The notes under the pieces were generated by a model, which did not search any database, was not told the DNA's origin, and saw only the letters and a list, made by a program, of their open reading frames with translations. DNA of 64,000 nt from Achromobacter spanius. Lineage in GTDB: Bacteria > Pseudomonadota > Gammaproteobacteria > Burkholderiales > Burkholderiaceae_B. The translations under genes and the position numbers were made by a program. The DNA lies in the NCBI RefSeq assembly GCF_002812705.1, contig NZ_CP025030.1, forward strand, positions 4,898,001 through 4,962,000. Reading direction: 5' to 3'. Of this stretch, positions 35,324 through 44,644 are shown piece by piece (position 1 is the first letter of the stretch; the number at the start of each line of letters is the position of its first letter).

Positions 35324-35989
35324 TCAGGCAGCCGGCGACCAGGTGAAAAGGCGTGCGGGATCCCCCTGCACGTCCACCCGGTGGTCGTTTGTCAGGGTAA
35401 CCCGGCCTTCAGCCAACCAACGCACGGCGGCCGGAAAAGCCTGATGTTCCACGGCCAGCACGCGGTTGGCCAGCAGTTCCGGCGTATCCCCCGCCAGAAC
35501 CGGCACACAGCCCTGGGCAATGATGGGGCCGTGGTCCAGGACCGGGGTCACGAAATGCACGGTGCAGCCATGCACGCGCACGCCGGTCGCCAAGGCTTGG
35601 GCGTGCGTATGCAGGCCAGGGAATGCCGGCAACAGCGATGGGTGGATATTGACCAGGCGGCCGGCGTAATGGTTGACGAAGCCAGGCGTCAGTACGCGCA
35701 TGAAACCGGCCAGAATGACGTAATCAGGCGCATAGCGATCGATTTCGGCGGCCAGGGCGGCATCGAAGGCCTCGCGGCTGGGGTAGTCCTTGTGATACAG
35801 CGCCGCAGTGGGAATGCCTTGGGCGGCGGCCCACTCCAGGCCGCCGGCGTCCGGCCGGCTGGCGATGACGGCGGCGATATCGGCCGGCCAGCCCTGGTTG
35901 CGGCAGGCTTCGGCCAGCGCCTGCATGTTGCTGCCCCGCCCCGAAATCAGGATGACAAGGCGGCGCTTGGAAAGTTGTGTGTCCGGCAA
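35324..35989 (-). CDS. purN: Phosphoribosylglycinamide formyltransferase
   Basis: 221 aa from a proposed TTG start. Transfers formyl from 10-formyl-THF to GAR in purine synthesis. GRGSNMQAL forms the phosphate site, and the catalytic triad is visible as Asn and His in LVNIHPSLLPAF and Asp in VLDHGPIIAQG. The only upstream ATG is at 36121, which would add 44 residues of non-PurN character and run toward ribF. Family members start just before KRRLVILISGRG, and GGA lies 9 nt before the TTG at 35989. Function sure; start uncertain. Confidence 0.9.
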   Translation of the reverse strand: MPDTQLSKRRLVILISGRGSNMQALAEACRNQGWPADIAAVIASRPDAGGLEWAAAQGIPTAALYHKDYPSREAFDAALAAEIDRYAPDYVILAGFMRVLTPGFVNHYAGRLVNIHPSLLPAFPGLHTHAQALATGVRVHGCTVHFVTPVLDHGPIIAQGCVPVLAGDTPELLANRVLAVEHQAFPAAVRWLAEGRVTLTNDHRVDVQGDPARLFTWSPAA

Positions 35990-36152
35990 GATAAAGAATC
36001 CAATAATTACCCCCACGCGCCCCGGCAGGGACGCGGTTAGCTTGGCGCAACGGGCTTGTCCGCCTTCATCCACGCACGATAAAACCGTCGGCGCGTGAAT
36101 GATTGGGGGGGATTGGAACAAACCCGGAATCCAAAATTGTAAACTCTCGCTC

Positions 36153-37118
36153 GTGAAACCATCGCTGCGTATCTACCGATCCCTGCCTCCGCCCGACCGG
36201 CGCGCTCCTTGCGCGCTGACGATCGGCAATTTCGACGGCGTCCATCGCGGGCATCAAGCCATGCTGGCTCGCGTCTGCCAGGCCGCCCGCGAGCGCGGTC
36301 TTACCCCTTCCGTGATGACGTTCGAGCCGCATCCCCGGGAGTATTTCGCCACGCTGAACCAACGCCCCGAATTGGCGCCTACCCGAGTGTCGGGCTTGCG
36401 CGACAAGCTGTCGGCGCTGGCGCGCTATGGCGTCTCTCAGGTGGTGGTGCAGCGCTTTAACGCCCGGCTGGCTGAAATGTCGGCCAATGCGTTCATCGAA
36501 AACCTGCTGGTCCAGGGCCTGCAAACCAAATGGCTGCTGGTGGGCGAAGACTTCCGCTTTGGCCACAAGCGCAGCGGCGACATCGATCTGCTGCGCGAAG
36601 CCGGCATGCTCCACGGCTTTGAAGTACAGACGCTGGCGGACGTGACCGACCAGCAAGGCCATCGCATTTCAAGTTCCGAGGTGCGCACGGCGCTGGCCGT
36701 GGGCGACCTGGACCGCGCCCGCCACCTGCTGGGCCACCCCTTCCATATCAGCGGCCACGTCATCCACGGCCAGAAGCTGGGCCGCACCCTGGGCTACCCC
36801 ACCATGAACCTGCGCGTGGCCGAACGCTGCGCCGCGCGCTCCGGCATTTACGTGGTGCAGGTCTATGGGCTGGCCGACCGGCCCTTGCCCGCCGTGGCCA
36901 GCCTGGGCGTGCGCCCAACCGTCGAAGACCGTGGCAGAGTGCTACTTGAGTCACACCTGCTCGAAGACACGATCAATGCTTACGGTAAACTCGTACGCGT
37001 CGAATTCCTGCACAAGCTGCGGGACGAAGAAAAATTTCCTGACCTCCCTTCCCTGACTGCCGCCATCGCCGAAGACGCGCGAAACGCGCGCGCTTATTTT
37101 GCCGTTCATGGACTATAA
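36153..37118 (+). CDS. ribF: Bifunctional riboflavin kinase / FAD synthetase
   Basis: 321 aa. N-terminal FMN adenylyltransferase domain: [16 protein letters not shown] near residue 20 and [17 protein letters not shown]-terminal riboflavin kinase domain from about residue 190: [35 protein letters not shown]. Start taken as GTG 36153 ([11 protein letters not shown]) from family length; an in-frame ATG at 36099 would add 18 residues. The 3' end overlaps ileS by 11 nt, a conserved ribF-ileS-lspA arrangement. Confidence 0.95.
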   Translation: MKPSLRIYRSLPPPDRRAPCALTIGNFDGVHRGHQAMLARVCQAARERGLTPSVMTFEPHPREYFATLNQRPELAPTRVSGLRDKLSALARYGVSQVVVQRFNARLAEMSANAFIENLLVQGLQTKWLLVGEDFRFGHKRSGDIDLLREAGMLHGFEVQTLADVTDQQGHRISSSEVRTALAVGDLDRARHLLGHPFHISGHVIHGQKLGRTLGYPTMNLRVAERCAARSGIYVVQVYGLADRPLPAVASLGVRPTVEDRGRVLLESHLLEDTINAYGKLVRVEFLHKLRDEEKFPDLPSLTAAIAEDARNARAYFAVHGL

Positions 37119-39969
37119 AAAGACCCTCAACCTGCCCGATACCCCCTTCCCCATGCGGGGCGACCTTGCCAAGCGCGAGCCCGCCTGGATTTCGCAATGG
37201 GAGGAAAACCACGTCTACCAGGCGATCCGAGCAGCCAGCCGCGGCCGGCCCCGTTTCGTGCTGCATGACGGCCCGCCCTATGCGAACGGCGACATCCACA
37301 TCGGCCACGCGGTCAACAAGATCCTGAAGGACATCATCGTCAAGAGCCGCAACATGGCCGGCTATGACGCGCATTACGTGCCGGGCTGGGACTGCCACGG
37401 CATGCCGATCGAAATCCAGATCGAAAAGAAATTCGGCAAGCATCTGCCCGTGGCGGAAGTGCAGTCGAAAGCTCGCGCCTACGCGCTTGAGCAGATCGAC
37501 CGCCAGCGCAAGGATTTCAAGCGACTGGGTGTGCTGGGCGAATGGGATCGCCCGTACATGACCATGAACTTCAGCAATGAAGCCGACGAAATCCGCGGGC
37601 TGGGCCGCATCCTGGACAAGGGCTATGTGTTTCGCGGCCTGAAGCCCGTGAACTGGTGCTTTGACTGTGGTTCCGCCTTGGCCGAAGCCGAAGTCGAATA
37701 CGCCGACCGCGTCGACCCCGCCGTTGACGTCGCCTTCCCGTTCGCCGAACCGGCCAAGCTGGCCGCCGCCTTCGGGCTGGACTCGGTGGATGACGGCGCC
37801 ATCGTCATCTGGACCACCACGCCCTGGACCATCCCGTCCAACCAGGCGCTGAACGTGCATCCGGAAATCGAATACGCGCTGGTGCGTGTGTCGCCGGCGC
37901 CCAAGTTCGGCCCGCTGCTGCTCGTCGCGAAAGACCGCGTCGAAGCCTGCCTGAAGTCGTGGAATCTGGAAGGCGAAATCATCGCCACGGCCCCCGGCGA
38001 GGCGCTGTCCGAAATCGAATTCCGCCATCCGCTGGCGCAGTTCAACGACGCCTACGACCGCCGCGCACCGATCTACCTGGGCGACTACGTCACGGCAGAC
38101 TCGGGCACGGGCGTCGTGCACTCGGCCCCGGCCTACGGCATTGAAGACTTTGTGTCGTGCAAGGCGCACGGCATGAAAGACACCGACTTCATCAGCCCCG
38201 TCATGGGCGACGGCAAGTACGTGGACAGCCTGGCGCTGTTCGGCGGCCTGTCCATCTGGGATGCCAACCCGAAGATCGTCGAAGCGCTGACCGAAGCCGG
38301 CGCGCTGATGCACGTCGAAAAGCACAAGCACAGCTACATGCACTGCTGGCGCCACAAGACGCCGATCATCTACCGCGCCACCAGCCAATGGTTCGCCGGC
38401 ATGGACGTGGCCCCCAAGGACGGCGGCCCGACCCTGCGCGAATCGGCCTTGGCCGGTATCGACGCCACGGCCTTCTACCCGTCCTGGGGCCGTGCCCGCT
38501 TGCACGCCATGATCGCCAACCGCCCGGATTGGACCCTGTCGCGTCAGCGCCAATGGGGCGTGCCGATGGCCTTCTTCGTGCACAAGGAAACCGGCGAGCT
38601 GCATCCGCGCACGTCCGAACTGCTGGAGCAGGTGGCGCAGCGCGTCGAGCAAGGCGGCATTGAAGCCTGGCAAGCGCTGGAACCGCGCGACCTGCTCGGC
38701 GACGAAGCCGACCAATACGAAAAGAACCGCGACACGCTGGACGTCTGGTTCGATTCCGGCAGCACGCACGCAACGGTGCTGGGCGGCAAGGATGGCGACT
38801 TCGCCGGTTCGCACGGCGCTGAACTCGGCTGGCCCGCCGACCTGTACCTGGAAGGCTCGGACCAGCATCGCGGCTGGTTCCATTCGTCGCTGCTGACCGG
38901 CTGCATGCTGTACGGCCAACCGCCCTACAAAGCGCTGCTGACGCACGGCTTCGTGGTGGATGGCCAAGGCCGCAAGATGAGCAAGTCGGTGGGCAACGTG
39001 ATTGCGCCCCAAAAGGTGTCGGACTCGCTGGGCGCTGAAATCCTGCGCTTGTGGGTCGCCTCCACCGACTACTCGGGCGAACTGTCCATCTCGGACGAAA
39101 TCCTGAAGCGCGTGGTCGAAGGCTACCGCCGTATCCGCAACACGCTGCGTTTCCTGTTGGCCAACGTGGCCGACTTCGACGCGGTGTCGCAGGCCGTGCC
39201 GTATGGCGATCTGTTCGAAATCGACCGCTACGCGCTGGCGATGACGGCGCAGATGCAGTCGGAAGTGCAGGCCAACTACGAACGCTACGACTTCCACCCG
39301 GCGGTCTCGCGCTTGCAGACGTTCTGCTCGGAAGACCTGGGCGCCTTCTACCTGGATATCCTGAAAGACCGCCTGTACACGTCGGCGCCCAATAGCGTGG
39401 CGCGCCGCTCGGCGCAGACCGCGCTGCTGGACATCACGCAGACGCTGCTCAAGCTGATGGCGCCCATCCTGTCCTTCACGGCCGAAGAAGCCTGGAAGGA
39501 ACTGGTGGGCTCGGCGCTCAAGCACCAGGCCGACGCTGCCCGCACCACGATCTTCACCGAGGTCTATCACGCGCTGCCGCCGTTTGCCGATGCCGACGCG
39601 CTGTCGGCAAAGTGGACGCGCCTGCGCGCCATCCGCGCCGAGGTCCAGCGCAAGCTGGAAGCAGTGCGCACGGCGGGCGACATCGGTTCGTCGTTGCAAG
39701 CCGAAGTGGATCTTTACGCCAGCGGCGACGACCAGCAATTGCTGGCCAGCCTGGGCGACGACCTGCGCTTCGTGCTGATCGTGTCGCGCGCCACCGTGCA
39801 TGCGGGCGAAGGCGACACCCGCATCGAGGTCACGCCGTCGACGCACAAGAAGTGCGAACGCTGCTGGCACTGGCGCCTTGACGTGGGCCAGGACGCGGAC
39901 CATCCCGAGATCTGCGGCCGCTGCGTGTCCAACCTGTTCGGCTCGGGCGAAGCCCGCGACAAGGCGTGA
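37108..39969 (+). CDS. ileS: Isoleucyl-tRNA synthetase
   Basis: 953 aa, class I synthetase. HIGH motif in [16 protein letters not shown] near residue 60, a CP1 editing domain ([14 protein letters not shown]), KMSKS motif in [12 protein letters not shown] near residue 620, an anticodon-binding helical domain, and a C-terminal zinc finger (CERCWHW ... CGRCVSNL). Start chosen at [18 protein letters not shown], 9 nt inside the longest frame, as is standard for the family. Confidence 0.97.
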   Translation: MDYKKTLNLPDTPFPMRGDLAKREPAWISQWEENHVYQAIRAASRGRPRFVLHDGPPYANGDIHIGHAVNKILKDIIVKSRNMAGYDAHYVPGWDCHGMPIEIQIEKKFGKHLPVAEVQSKARAYALEQIDRQRKDFKRLGVLGEWDRPYMTMNFSNEADEIRGLGRILDKGYVFRGLKPVNWCFDCGSALAEAEVEYADRVDPAVDVAFPFAEPAKLAAAFGLDSVDDGAIVIWTTTPWTIPSNQALNVHPEIEYALVRVSPAPKFGPLLLVAKDRVEACLKSWNLEGEIIATAPGEALSEIEFRHPLAQFNDAYDRRAPIYLGDYVTADSGTGVVHSAPAYGIEDFVSCKAHGMKDTDFISPVMGDGKYVDSLALFGGLSIWDANPKIVEALTEAGALMHVEKHKHSYMHCWRHKTPIIYRATSQWFAGMDVAPKDGGPTLRESALAGIDATAFYPSWGRARLHAMIANRPDWTLSRQRQWGVPMAFFVHKETGELHPRTSELLEQVAQRVEQGGIEAWQALEPRDLLGDEADQYEKNRDTLDVWFDSGSTHATVLGGKDGDFAGSHGAELGWPADLYLEGSDQHRGWFHSSLLTGCMLYGQPPYKALLTHGFVVDGQGRKMSKSVGNVIAPQKVSDSLGAEILRLWVASTDYSGELSISDEILKRVVEGYRRIRNTLRFLLANVADFDAVSQAVPYGDLFEIDRYALAMTAQMQSEVQANYERYDFHPAVSRLQTFCSEDLGAFYLDILKDRLYTSAPNSVARRSAQTALLDITQTLLKLMAPILSFTAEEAWKELVGSALKHQADAARTTIFTEVYHALPPFADADALSAKWTRLRAIRAEVQRKLEAVRTAGDIGSSLQAEVDLYASGDDQQLLASLGDDLRFVLIVSRATVHAGEGDTRIEVTPSTHKKCERCWHWRLDVGQDADHPEICGRCVSNLFGSGEARDKA

Positions 39970-39971
39970 AC

Positions 39972-40505
39972 ATGGCCCGCCCCTCCGATTCGGGAGTGAC
40001 GGGCACGGCGCCCGCCCGCGCCGCCCCGGCGCGCGTGGGCGGCTGGCTGGCGCTGGCCTTGCTGATCATCGTGCTGGACCAATTGACCAAGGTGTACTTC
40101 AACACCTCGTTCCAATATGGCGAACGCGTCAACGTGCTGCCGGTGTTCGACTTCACGCTGATGTACAACCGGGGGGCCGCGTTCAGCTTCCTGGCGTCCG
40201 AGGAAGGCTGGCAGCGCTGGCTGTTCACGGGCCTGGGCTGCGTGGCGGCCGTGGTCATCACGATCATCCTGCGGCGCACGCATGGCCAACCGCGCTTCAG
40301 CTTGGCGCTGACACTGATTCTGGGCGGCGCCGTCGGCAACGTCATCGACCGCGTGGCCTATGGCCACGTGGTGGACTTCCTGCTGTTCTACTGGAACGAG
40401 TCCTACTTTCCCGCCTTCAACCTGGCGGACGTGGGAATCAGTTGCGGCGCCGTGCTGTTGGTGCTGGACGAACTTTTGCGCGCCCGCAAGAAGCCGCAGG
40501 CTTGA
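39972..40505 (+). CDS. lspA: Lipoprotein signal peptidase (signal peptidase II)
   Basis: 177 aa. Inner-membrane aspartic protease that cleaves prolipoproteins. Four membrane segments; conserved motifs DQLTK, MYNRGAAFSFL, GNVIDRV (first catalytic Asp) and FNLADVGIS (second catalytic Asp). Follows ileS by 2 nt. A GTG at 39966 overlapping the ileS stop is an alternative start. Confidence 0.96.
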   Translation: MARPSDSGVTGTAPARAAPARVGGWLALALLIIVLDQLTKVYFNTSFQYGERVNVLPVFDFTLMYNRGAAFSFLASEEGWQRWLFTGLGCVAAVVITIILRRTHGQPRFSLALTLILGGAVGNVIDRVAYGHVVDFLLFYWNESYFPAFNLADVGISCGAVLLVLDELLRARKKPQA

Positions 40506-40514
40506 CGACTTCGC

Positions 40515-40536
40515 GCCGGGGCAGTCCTGCCCCGGC
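40515..40536 (+). terminator. Hairpin after lspA
   Basis: GCCGGGGCA-gtcc-TGCCCCGGC, a perfect 9-bp GC stem 9 nt after the lspA stop, without a T-run. Probable pause or Rho-linked end of the ribF-ileS-lspA unit. Confidence 0.5.
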
Positions 40537-40667
40537 CACCCCCTCCCCTGGCTTTTGCCATGTTTGATACCCCCTGAATGCATGGCGAACGGCGCAATGC
40601 CGCAATGCAGAATAAAATCACCCTCCATTCCTCGTTTTCACGGCGCTGAACCCGCCGCCACGCCCTC

Positions 40668-41864
40668 ATGCTCGATCTCGCCCGCAAACGCATCGTCCTC
40701 GGTCTGACCGGGGGCATCGCCTGCTACAAAATCGCCGAGCTGGTGCGGCGCATGACCGAACAAGGCGCCACCGTCGACGTGGTAATGACCGAGGCGGCCA
40801 CGCACTTCATCACGCCAGTAACGATGCAAGCCCTGTCCGGCCGGCCGGTATTCGTGGACGCCTGGGATGCGCGCGTGCCCAACAACATGGCGCACATCGA
40901 CCTGACGCGCGGCGCAGACGCGGTGCTGATCGCGCCCGCCAGCGCCGACTTCATGGCCAAGCTGGCGCACGGCATGGCCGACGACCTGCTGTCCACGCTG
41001 TGCCTGGCGCGCGCCTGCCCCTTGCTGGTGGCGCCCGCCATGAACCGCGAGATGTGGGCCAACCCGGCTACCCAGCGCAATGTTGAACAACTGCGGGCCG
41101 ACGGCATCAGCGTGCTGGGCCCGTCGGCGGGCGAGCAGGCTTGCGGTGAGACTGGCGACGGCCGCATGCTGGAATCGCATGAGCTGCTGAGCGACCTGAT
41201 TGCGTTTTTCCAGCCCAAGCTGCTGGCGGGACGCCACGTGCTGCTGACCGCGGGCCCCACGTCCGAACCGGTCGACCCGGTGCGCGTGCTGAGCAACCGC
41301 TCGTCGGGCAAGACCGGCTACGCGCTGGCCCGTGCCGCGCGCGAAGCCGGTGCGCGCGTGACCTTGATCACCGGCGCCACCTTCCTGCCCGTGCCACGCG
41401 GCGTGACGGCGCTGTCGGTCATGACCGCGCGCCAGATGCATGACGCCGTGATGGCCAGCGCGGCCGATGCCGACATCTTCATTGCCGTGGCCGCCGTGGC
41501 CGACTGGCGCGTGAAGAACGTCAGCACGCAAAAACTGAAGAAGACAAGCGAAGGCGGCGGCGCGCCGCTGATGGAATTCGAACCGAATCCGGACATCCTG
41601 GCCGAAGTGGCCAAGCTGGAAAACGGCCCGTGGTGCGTCGGCTTCGCGGCCGAAACCGAAAAACTGGCCGAGCACGCCGAAGCCAAGCGCCAGCGCAAGG
41701 GCATCCCGCTGCTGGTGGGTAACCTGGCGCACAAGGTCATGGACGCGGACACCACCGAACTGGTCCTGTTCGACGAGCAAGGCGCGCATCCGCTGCCGGC
41801 GGGCGACAAGCTGGAAGCCGCGCGCCGCCTGATCGCGGAAATCGCAGCACGCTTTCCAACGTAG
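40668..41864 (+). CDS. coaBC: Phosphopantothenoylcysteine decarboxylase / phosphopantothenate-cysteine ligase
   Basis: 398-aa bifunctional coenzyme A enzyme. N-terminal CoaC flavoprotein: LGLTGGIACYKIAELVRR at the start, and PAMNREMW near residue 125. C-terminal CoaB ligase from about residue 188: HVLLTAGPTSEPVDPVRVLSNRSSGKTG, AAVADWRVKN. The stop codon TAG lies inside a REP-like element that begins at 41860, so the element supplies the end of the gene. Confidence 0.96.
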   Translation: MLDLARKRIVLGLTGGIACYKIAELVRRMTEQGATVDVVMTEAATHFITPVTMQALSGRPVFVDAWDARVPNNMAHIDLTRGADAVLIAPASADFMAKLAHGMADDLLSTLCLARACPLLVAPAMNREMWANPATQRNVEQLRADGISVLGPSAGEQACGETGDGRMLESHELLSDLIAFFQPKLLAGRHVLLTAGPTSEPVDPVRVLSNRSSGKTGYALARAAREAGARVTLITGATFLPVPRGVTALSVMTARQMHDAVMASAADADIFIAVAAVADWRVKNVSTQKLKKTSEGGGAPLMEFEPNPDILAEVAKLENGPWCVGFAAETEKLAEHAEAKRQRKGIPLLVGNLAHKVMDADTTELVLFDEQGAHPLPAGDKLEAARRLIAEIAARFPT

Positions 41865-41925
41865 GATGGGTGAAGCGCGAGAAAGCCTGGGCAAGAAAAA
41901 CAACGGCGAACGCGCGGAACCCATC
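41860..41925 (+). repeat. REP-like 66-bp element, left copy
   Basis: Begins CGTAGGATGGGTGAAGCGCG and ends GGAACCCATC; the two ends form an imperfect palindrome (GATGGGT / ACCCATC, GCGCG / CGCGC). The 20-bp head matches a dispersed repeat I recall from many proteobacterial genomes. It supplies the coaBC stop. Confidence 0.8.
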
Positions 41926-42005
41926 AGGCAACGCCAGCACCAAAACAATTTCAGCCACAGAACCAGCACAACTTCAGACACAGAACCAAAATCGCAGCAC
42001 CGCGC

Positions 42006-42071
42006 GATGGGTTACGCGCTTTCGGTGGCGGGGTTCTTGTCTTTGTTATCGCGCGCTTCACCCATCCTACG
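42006..42071 (-). repeat. REP-like 66-bp element, right copy (inverted)
   Basis: Same length and inverted relative to the left copy: 20/20 identical in the head, 9/10 in the tail, 21/36 in the middle with no gap. It encodes the last 19 residues or so (RRMGEARDNKDKNPATESA) and the stop of the DUF1177 gene. Confidence 0.8.
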
Positions 42072-42977
42072 TGGCACGGTCTGTAAGCGCGCCATTGAGC
42101 CGTAGTGGGCTTGCAGCGTGTGCCACTCTGCTTCGTTGTAGAACGTCAGCGTGCGCTGGCCGTACAGCTTGGCAACTTCTATGCAGAAGCGCATCGCGAC
42201 ATCGGCGTCCACGGCGTTTGTTACGCCCGTGGCGCAGCCGGGCACCGTGGTCTGCGCGGTGAGCGCCACGCCCATCACGGGCGCGTCGGTCGCGGTGGCC
42301 GGCTGCATCAGCGAATTCACATGCCACAGGCCGTTTTCGTAGGGCGTGATGTCTTGCGTGGTCAGCGGCAGGGTCACGGGAAGTTCACCGCTGACCCAGC
42401 CCATCACATCCAGCATCGTTTCCGGAATGCGCAGCAGGTAACCCTGCTTGGCCACCGGCGTCAGCGCCACGCCGCGCTTGTTCACCAGGCGGTTGCCGCG
42501 CGTGGTGTCCACGGACAGGATCGCGTCCATGCGCGGGTCCACTTCGTGCGACATCATTTCGCGCATGGGAAAAGGCGAACGCATCATCGGCACGGGATGA
42601 TGCGGGCGCGTGCCGGCCCGCGGGCAGATGTGCGTGCGAATGCGTACTGTGCCCGGCATCACGTCGCCCTGGCGCGCCATCGCCATCAGCTTGAGCGCGG
42701 CGGCAATGGCCACCACGGCCCCATCGCTATCGGACACCAGGCCCGTCACGGCGGGTCGCGCGCCGATGCCGCCCAGACGGCCGACGATGCCCAACTGCGG
42801 CGCGGCGGCATCAAGGCCGGGAATGACGATGGACAGGAAATCGGTAGCCGCGCCGTCGCGTTCCAGGCGGGTGACTTCCACGTCGCAATCGCCGGCGTCG
42901 CGCAGCACCTTGGCCACGGCCTCGCCGGTAATGTGCGCCGAGGACAGCAGTTCGATGGTGTCGATCACCTGCTTCAT
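42012..42977 (-). CDS. DUF1177 domain-containing protein
   Basis: 321 aa, soluble. The DUF1177 body fills residues 1-300 (IDTIELLSSAHITGEAVAKVL, SIVIPGLDAAAPQLGIVGRLGG, PHHPVPMMRSPFPMREMMSHEV, YENGLWHVNSLMQPATATDAP). The family is unstudied to my knowledge but recurs beside peptidase genes; HP and E/D residues in the middle could bind metal. The start overlaps the pepE stop (ATGA). The last residues come from a REP-like element, so the native C-terminus may have been replaced. Confidence 0.82.
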   Translation of the reverse strand: MKQVIDTIELLSSAHITGEAVAKVLRDAGDCDVEVTRLERDGAATDFLSIVIPGLDAAAPQLGIVGRLGGIGARPAVTGLVSDSDGAVVAIAAALKLMAMARQGDVMPGTVRIRTHICPRAGTRPHHPVPMMRSPFPMREMMSHEVDPRMDAILSVDTTRGNRLVNKRGVALTPVAKQGYLLRIPETMLDVMGWVSGELPVTLPLTTQDITPYENGLWHVNSLMQPATATDAPVMGVALTAQTTVPGCATGVTNAVDADVAMRFCIEVAKLYGQRTLTFYNEAEWHTLQAHYGSMARLQTVPRRMGEARDNKDKNPATESA

Positions 42978-43678
42978 GCCGGAATCTCCAGCGGACCCGG
43001 ACGGAAGACGCGCGGCTCTTCGCGGCCCAGGAACAACGGGGCGTCGTGCGGGCCGATCAGCGAGACTTGCTGGCCGCGCACGCGCAGGCCCGATCCTTCG
43101 GGCAGCCCAAGCACCGGCATCGCCGGGTTCAGCGTGCAGAACTCGGCCAGACGCTGGGCGCGCGTTTCGCCACGGTGTCCGGGCGGATGCGCGTTGGTGT
43201 AGTGCGGGTTGATCTGGAACGTGATCAAGTCCAGGCCGTCGAAACCGCCCGGGTCGGTGATGGGCATGTCGTTGGTGGTGCAGATGGTGGGGCACGTCAG
43301 GTTGGAACCAGCGCTCCAGCCCAGATACGCCGCGCCCGCGCGAACGCGGCGCTTGACCACGTCCAGCAAGCCCTGGCGACGCAATTGCCCCAACAGGTTG
43401 AACGTGTTGCCACCGCCCACGATGATGACGGCGGCATTTTCCAGCGCGGCCACGGGGTCTGCTGCACGATGCAGGCCTTCAATGGACAGGCCCGTGTCCG
43501 CCAGGGCCGAGGCCACCAGCGCGGTGTAGTCGTCCCAGCCGCGCGTGACGCCGGCAAACGGCACGAACACGGCAGGCGCACCGGGCGGCAGCGTGTTGAT
43601 CAGTTCGCGGATGTCCGGCATGGCGTGGACCAGATAACCGGCGTCGCTGCTGGAATTGCTGAGTAGCAAAAGGTTCAT
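42974..43678 (-). CDS. pepE: Peptidase E (alpha-aspartyl dipeptidase), S51 family
   Basis: 234 aa. Hydrolyses Asp-X dipeptides. The nucleophile Ser lies in YLGWSAGSNLTCPT near residue 120, and VIIVGGGNTFNLLGQL near residue 85 is the oxyanion strand; PHYTNAHPPGHRGETRAQRL follows with the likely His. Cytoplasmic. Coupled to DUF1177 by a 4-nt overlap and 37 nt downstream of an IclR regulator, suggesting a peptide-use module. Confidence 0.9.
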   Translation of the reverse strand: MNLLLLSNSSSDAGYLVHAMPDIRELINTLPPGAPAVFVPFAGVTRGWDDYTALVASALADTGLSIEGLHRAADPVAALENAAVIIVGGGNTFNLLGQLRRQGLLDVVKRRVRAGAAYLGWSAGSNLTCPTICTTNDMPITDPGGFDGLDLITFQINPHYTNAHPPGHRGETRAQRLAEFCTLNPAMPVLGLPEGSGLRVRGQQVSLIGPHDAPLFLGREEPRVFRPGPLEIPA

Positions 43679-43715
43679 GGAAGAGATTCCGTCAACAAAA
43701 GCAAAAGGGAAGAAT

Positions 43716-44483
43716 TCAGGTAAGCCAGTAGGGATCGTTCAATTGGCGCCCCAGCCCGGCCACGTGCGTGAGCACGGCTTCGCGCAGGCGCGCCACGCGC
43801 TCGGCATCGGCCTGGAATGACACGAATGACAGGCACAGGCCGCGCAATTCACCCGTGGCGGGATCTCGCACGGCGGCGGCCACGGCGCCGATGCCGGGCA
43901 TGGCCTGGTCGATGGCGACGCCGCAGTGATCGGCGCGCGTCTGCTCGACCAGCCGCGCCAGGTCGCCCACGGTGGCGGGGCAATCACGGCCTTCCATGGG
44001 CAAGGGCTGCGTGGGGTCGGCGCCATACAGCGCCTGGAATTCGGTATCGCTCAAGCGCGACAGCAGCACACGGCCCATCGCCGTGCCCGAGGCATTGCGA
44101 CGCGAACCGGGCGGCGACAGCACCTGCACGGGATGCGAGCCGTTCAAGCGCTGCAGCACCACGGTTTCGCGCTGGTTCAAGGTGGATAGATAGGCGGTCA
44201 GGCCGCTGTCTTCGGACAGCCGGGCCAGCACGTCGCGGCAGGCTTCGTCCAGCGGCGTGGCGGCCATGCCGGCGCGCACCGCCTGGGCCAGCAAGGCGCC
44301 GGGGCGATACCGGCGCGTGGCCGGATCCTGGTCCAGCAAGCCGTAGTGCTGCATCTGGTTCAGCACGCGCGATGCCGTGCTTTTGGGCATGGCCAGGCGC
44401 GCCGCGACATCGGTGAAGCTCAGTTCCATGGCGCCGTCCGCGTAGAGCGACAGGACGCGCTGGACTCCGTCTAGAATGCTCAT
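43716..44483 (-). CDS. IclR-family transcriptional regulator
   Basis: 255 aa. N-terminal winged HTH (GVQRVLSLYADGAMELSFTD, RLAMPKSTASRVLNQMQHYGLL) and C-terminal IclR effector domain (about 80-250). Same strand as and just upstream of pepE-DUF1177, so it probably controls this unit and itself. Effector unknown. Confidence 0.9.
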   Translation of the reverse strand: MSILDGVQRVLSLYADGAMELSFTDVAARLAMPKSTASRVLNQMQHYGLLDQDPATRRYRPGALLAQAVRAGMAATPLDEACRDVLARLSEDSGLTAYLSTLNQRETVVLQRLNGSHPVQVLSPPGSRRNASGTAMGRVLLSRLSDTEFQALYGADPTQPLPMEGRDCPATVGDLARLVEQTRADHCGVAIDQAMPGIGAVAAAVRDPATGELRGLCLSFVSFQADAERVARLREAVLTHVAGLGRQLNDPYWLT

Positions 44484-44572
44484 ATTTGTTCCATAAATTG
44501 GAACTAAAGTTCCTTAATAGAGAACAAGCATAATCCAGGGCCGGGAACGCGGTCAATACGGAATGTGCCGAC

Positions 44573-44602
44573 GAAAAAAAGCCCCCGGTTTCATCGGGGG
44601 CT
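44573..44602 (-). terminator. Rho-independent terminator
   Basis: On the minus strand AGCCCCCG-atgaaac-CGGGGGCT followed by T7. Ends the transcript of the membrane hydrolase gene (44645-45685). Confidence 0.85.
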
Positions 44603-44644
44603 TGAACAACCTTAAGTTGATTAAGTGAATACAGCCGTCGTGAT

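Noticed and set aside
36973..39903. 976-codon open frame on the strand opposite ileS
   Set aside because: A mirror-phase artefact of high-GC codon use over a certain gene; the ileS frame has all synthetase motifs and the opposite frame none.
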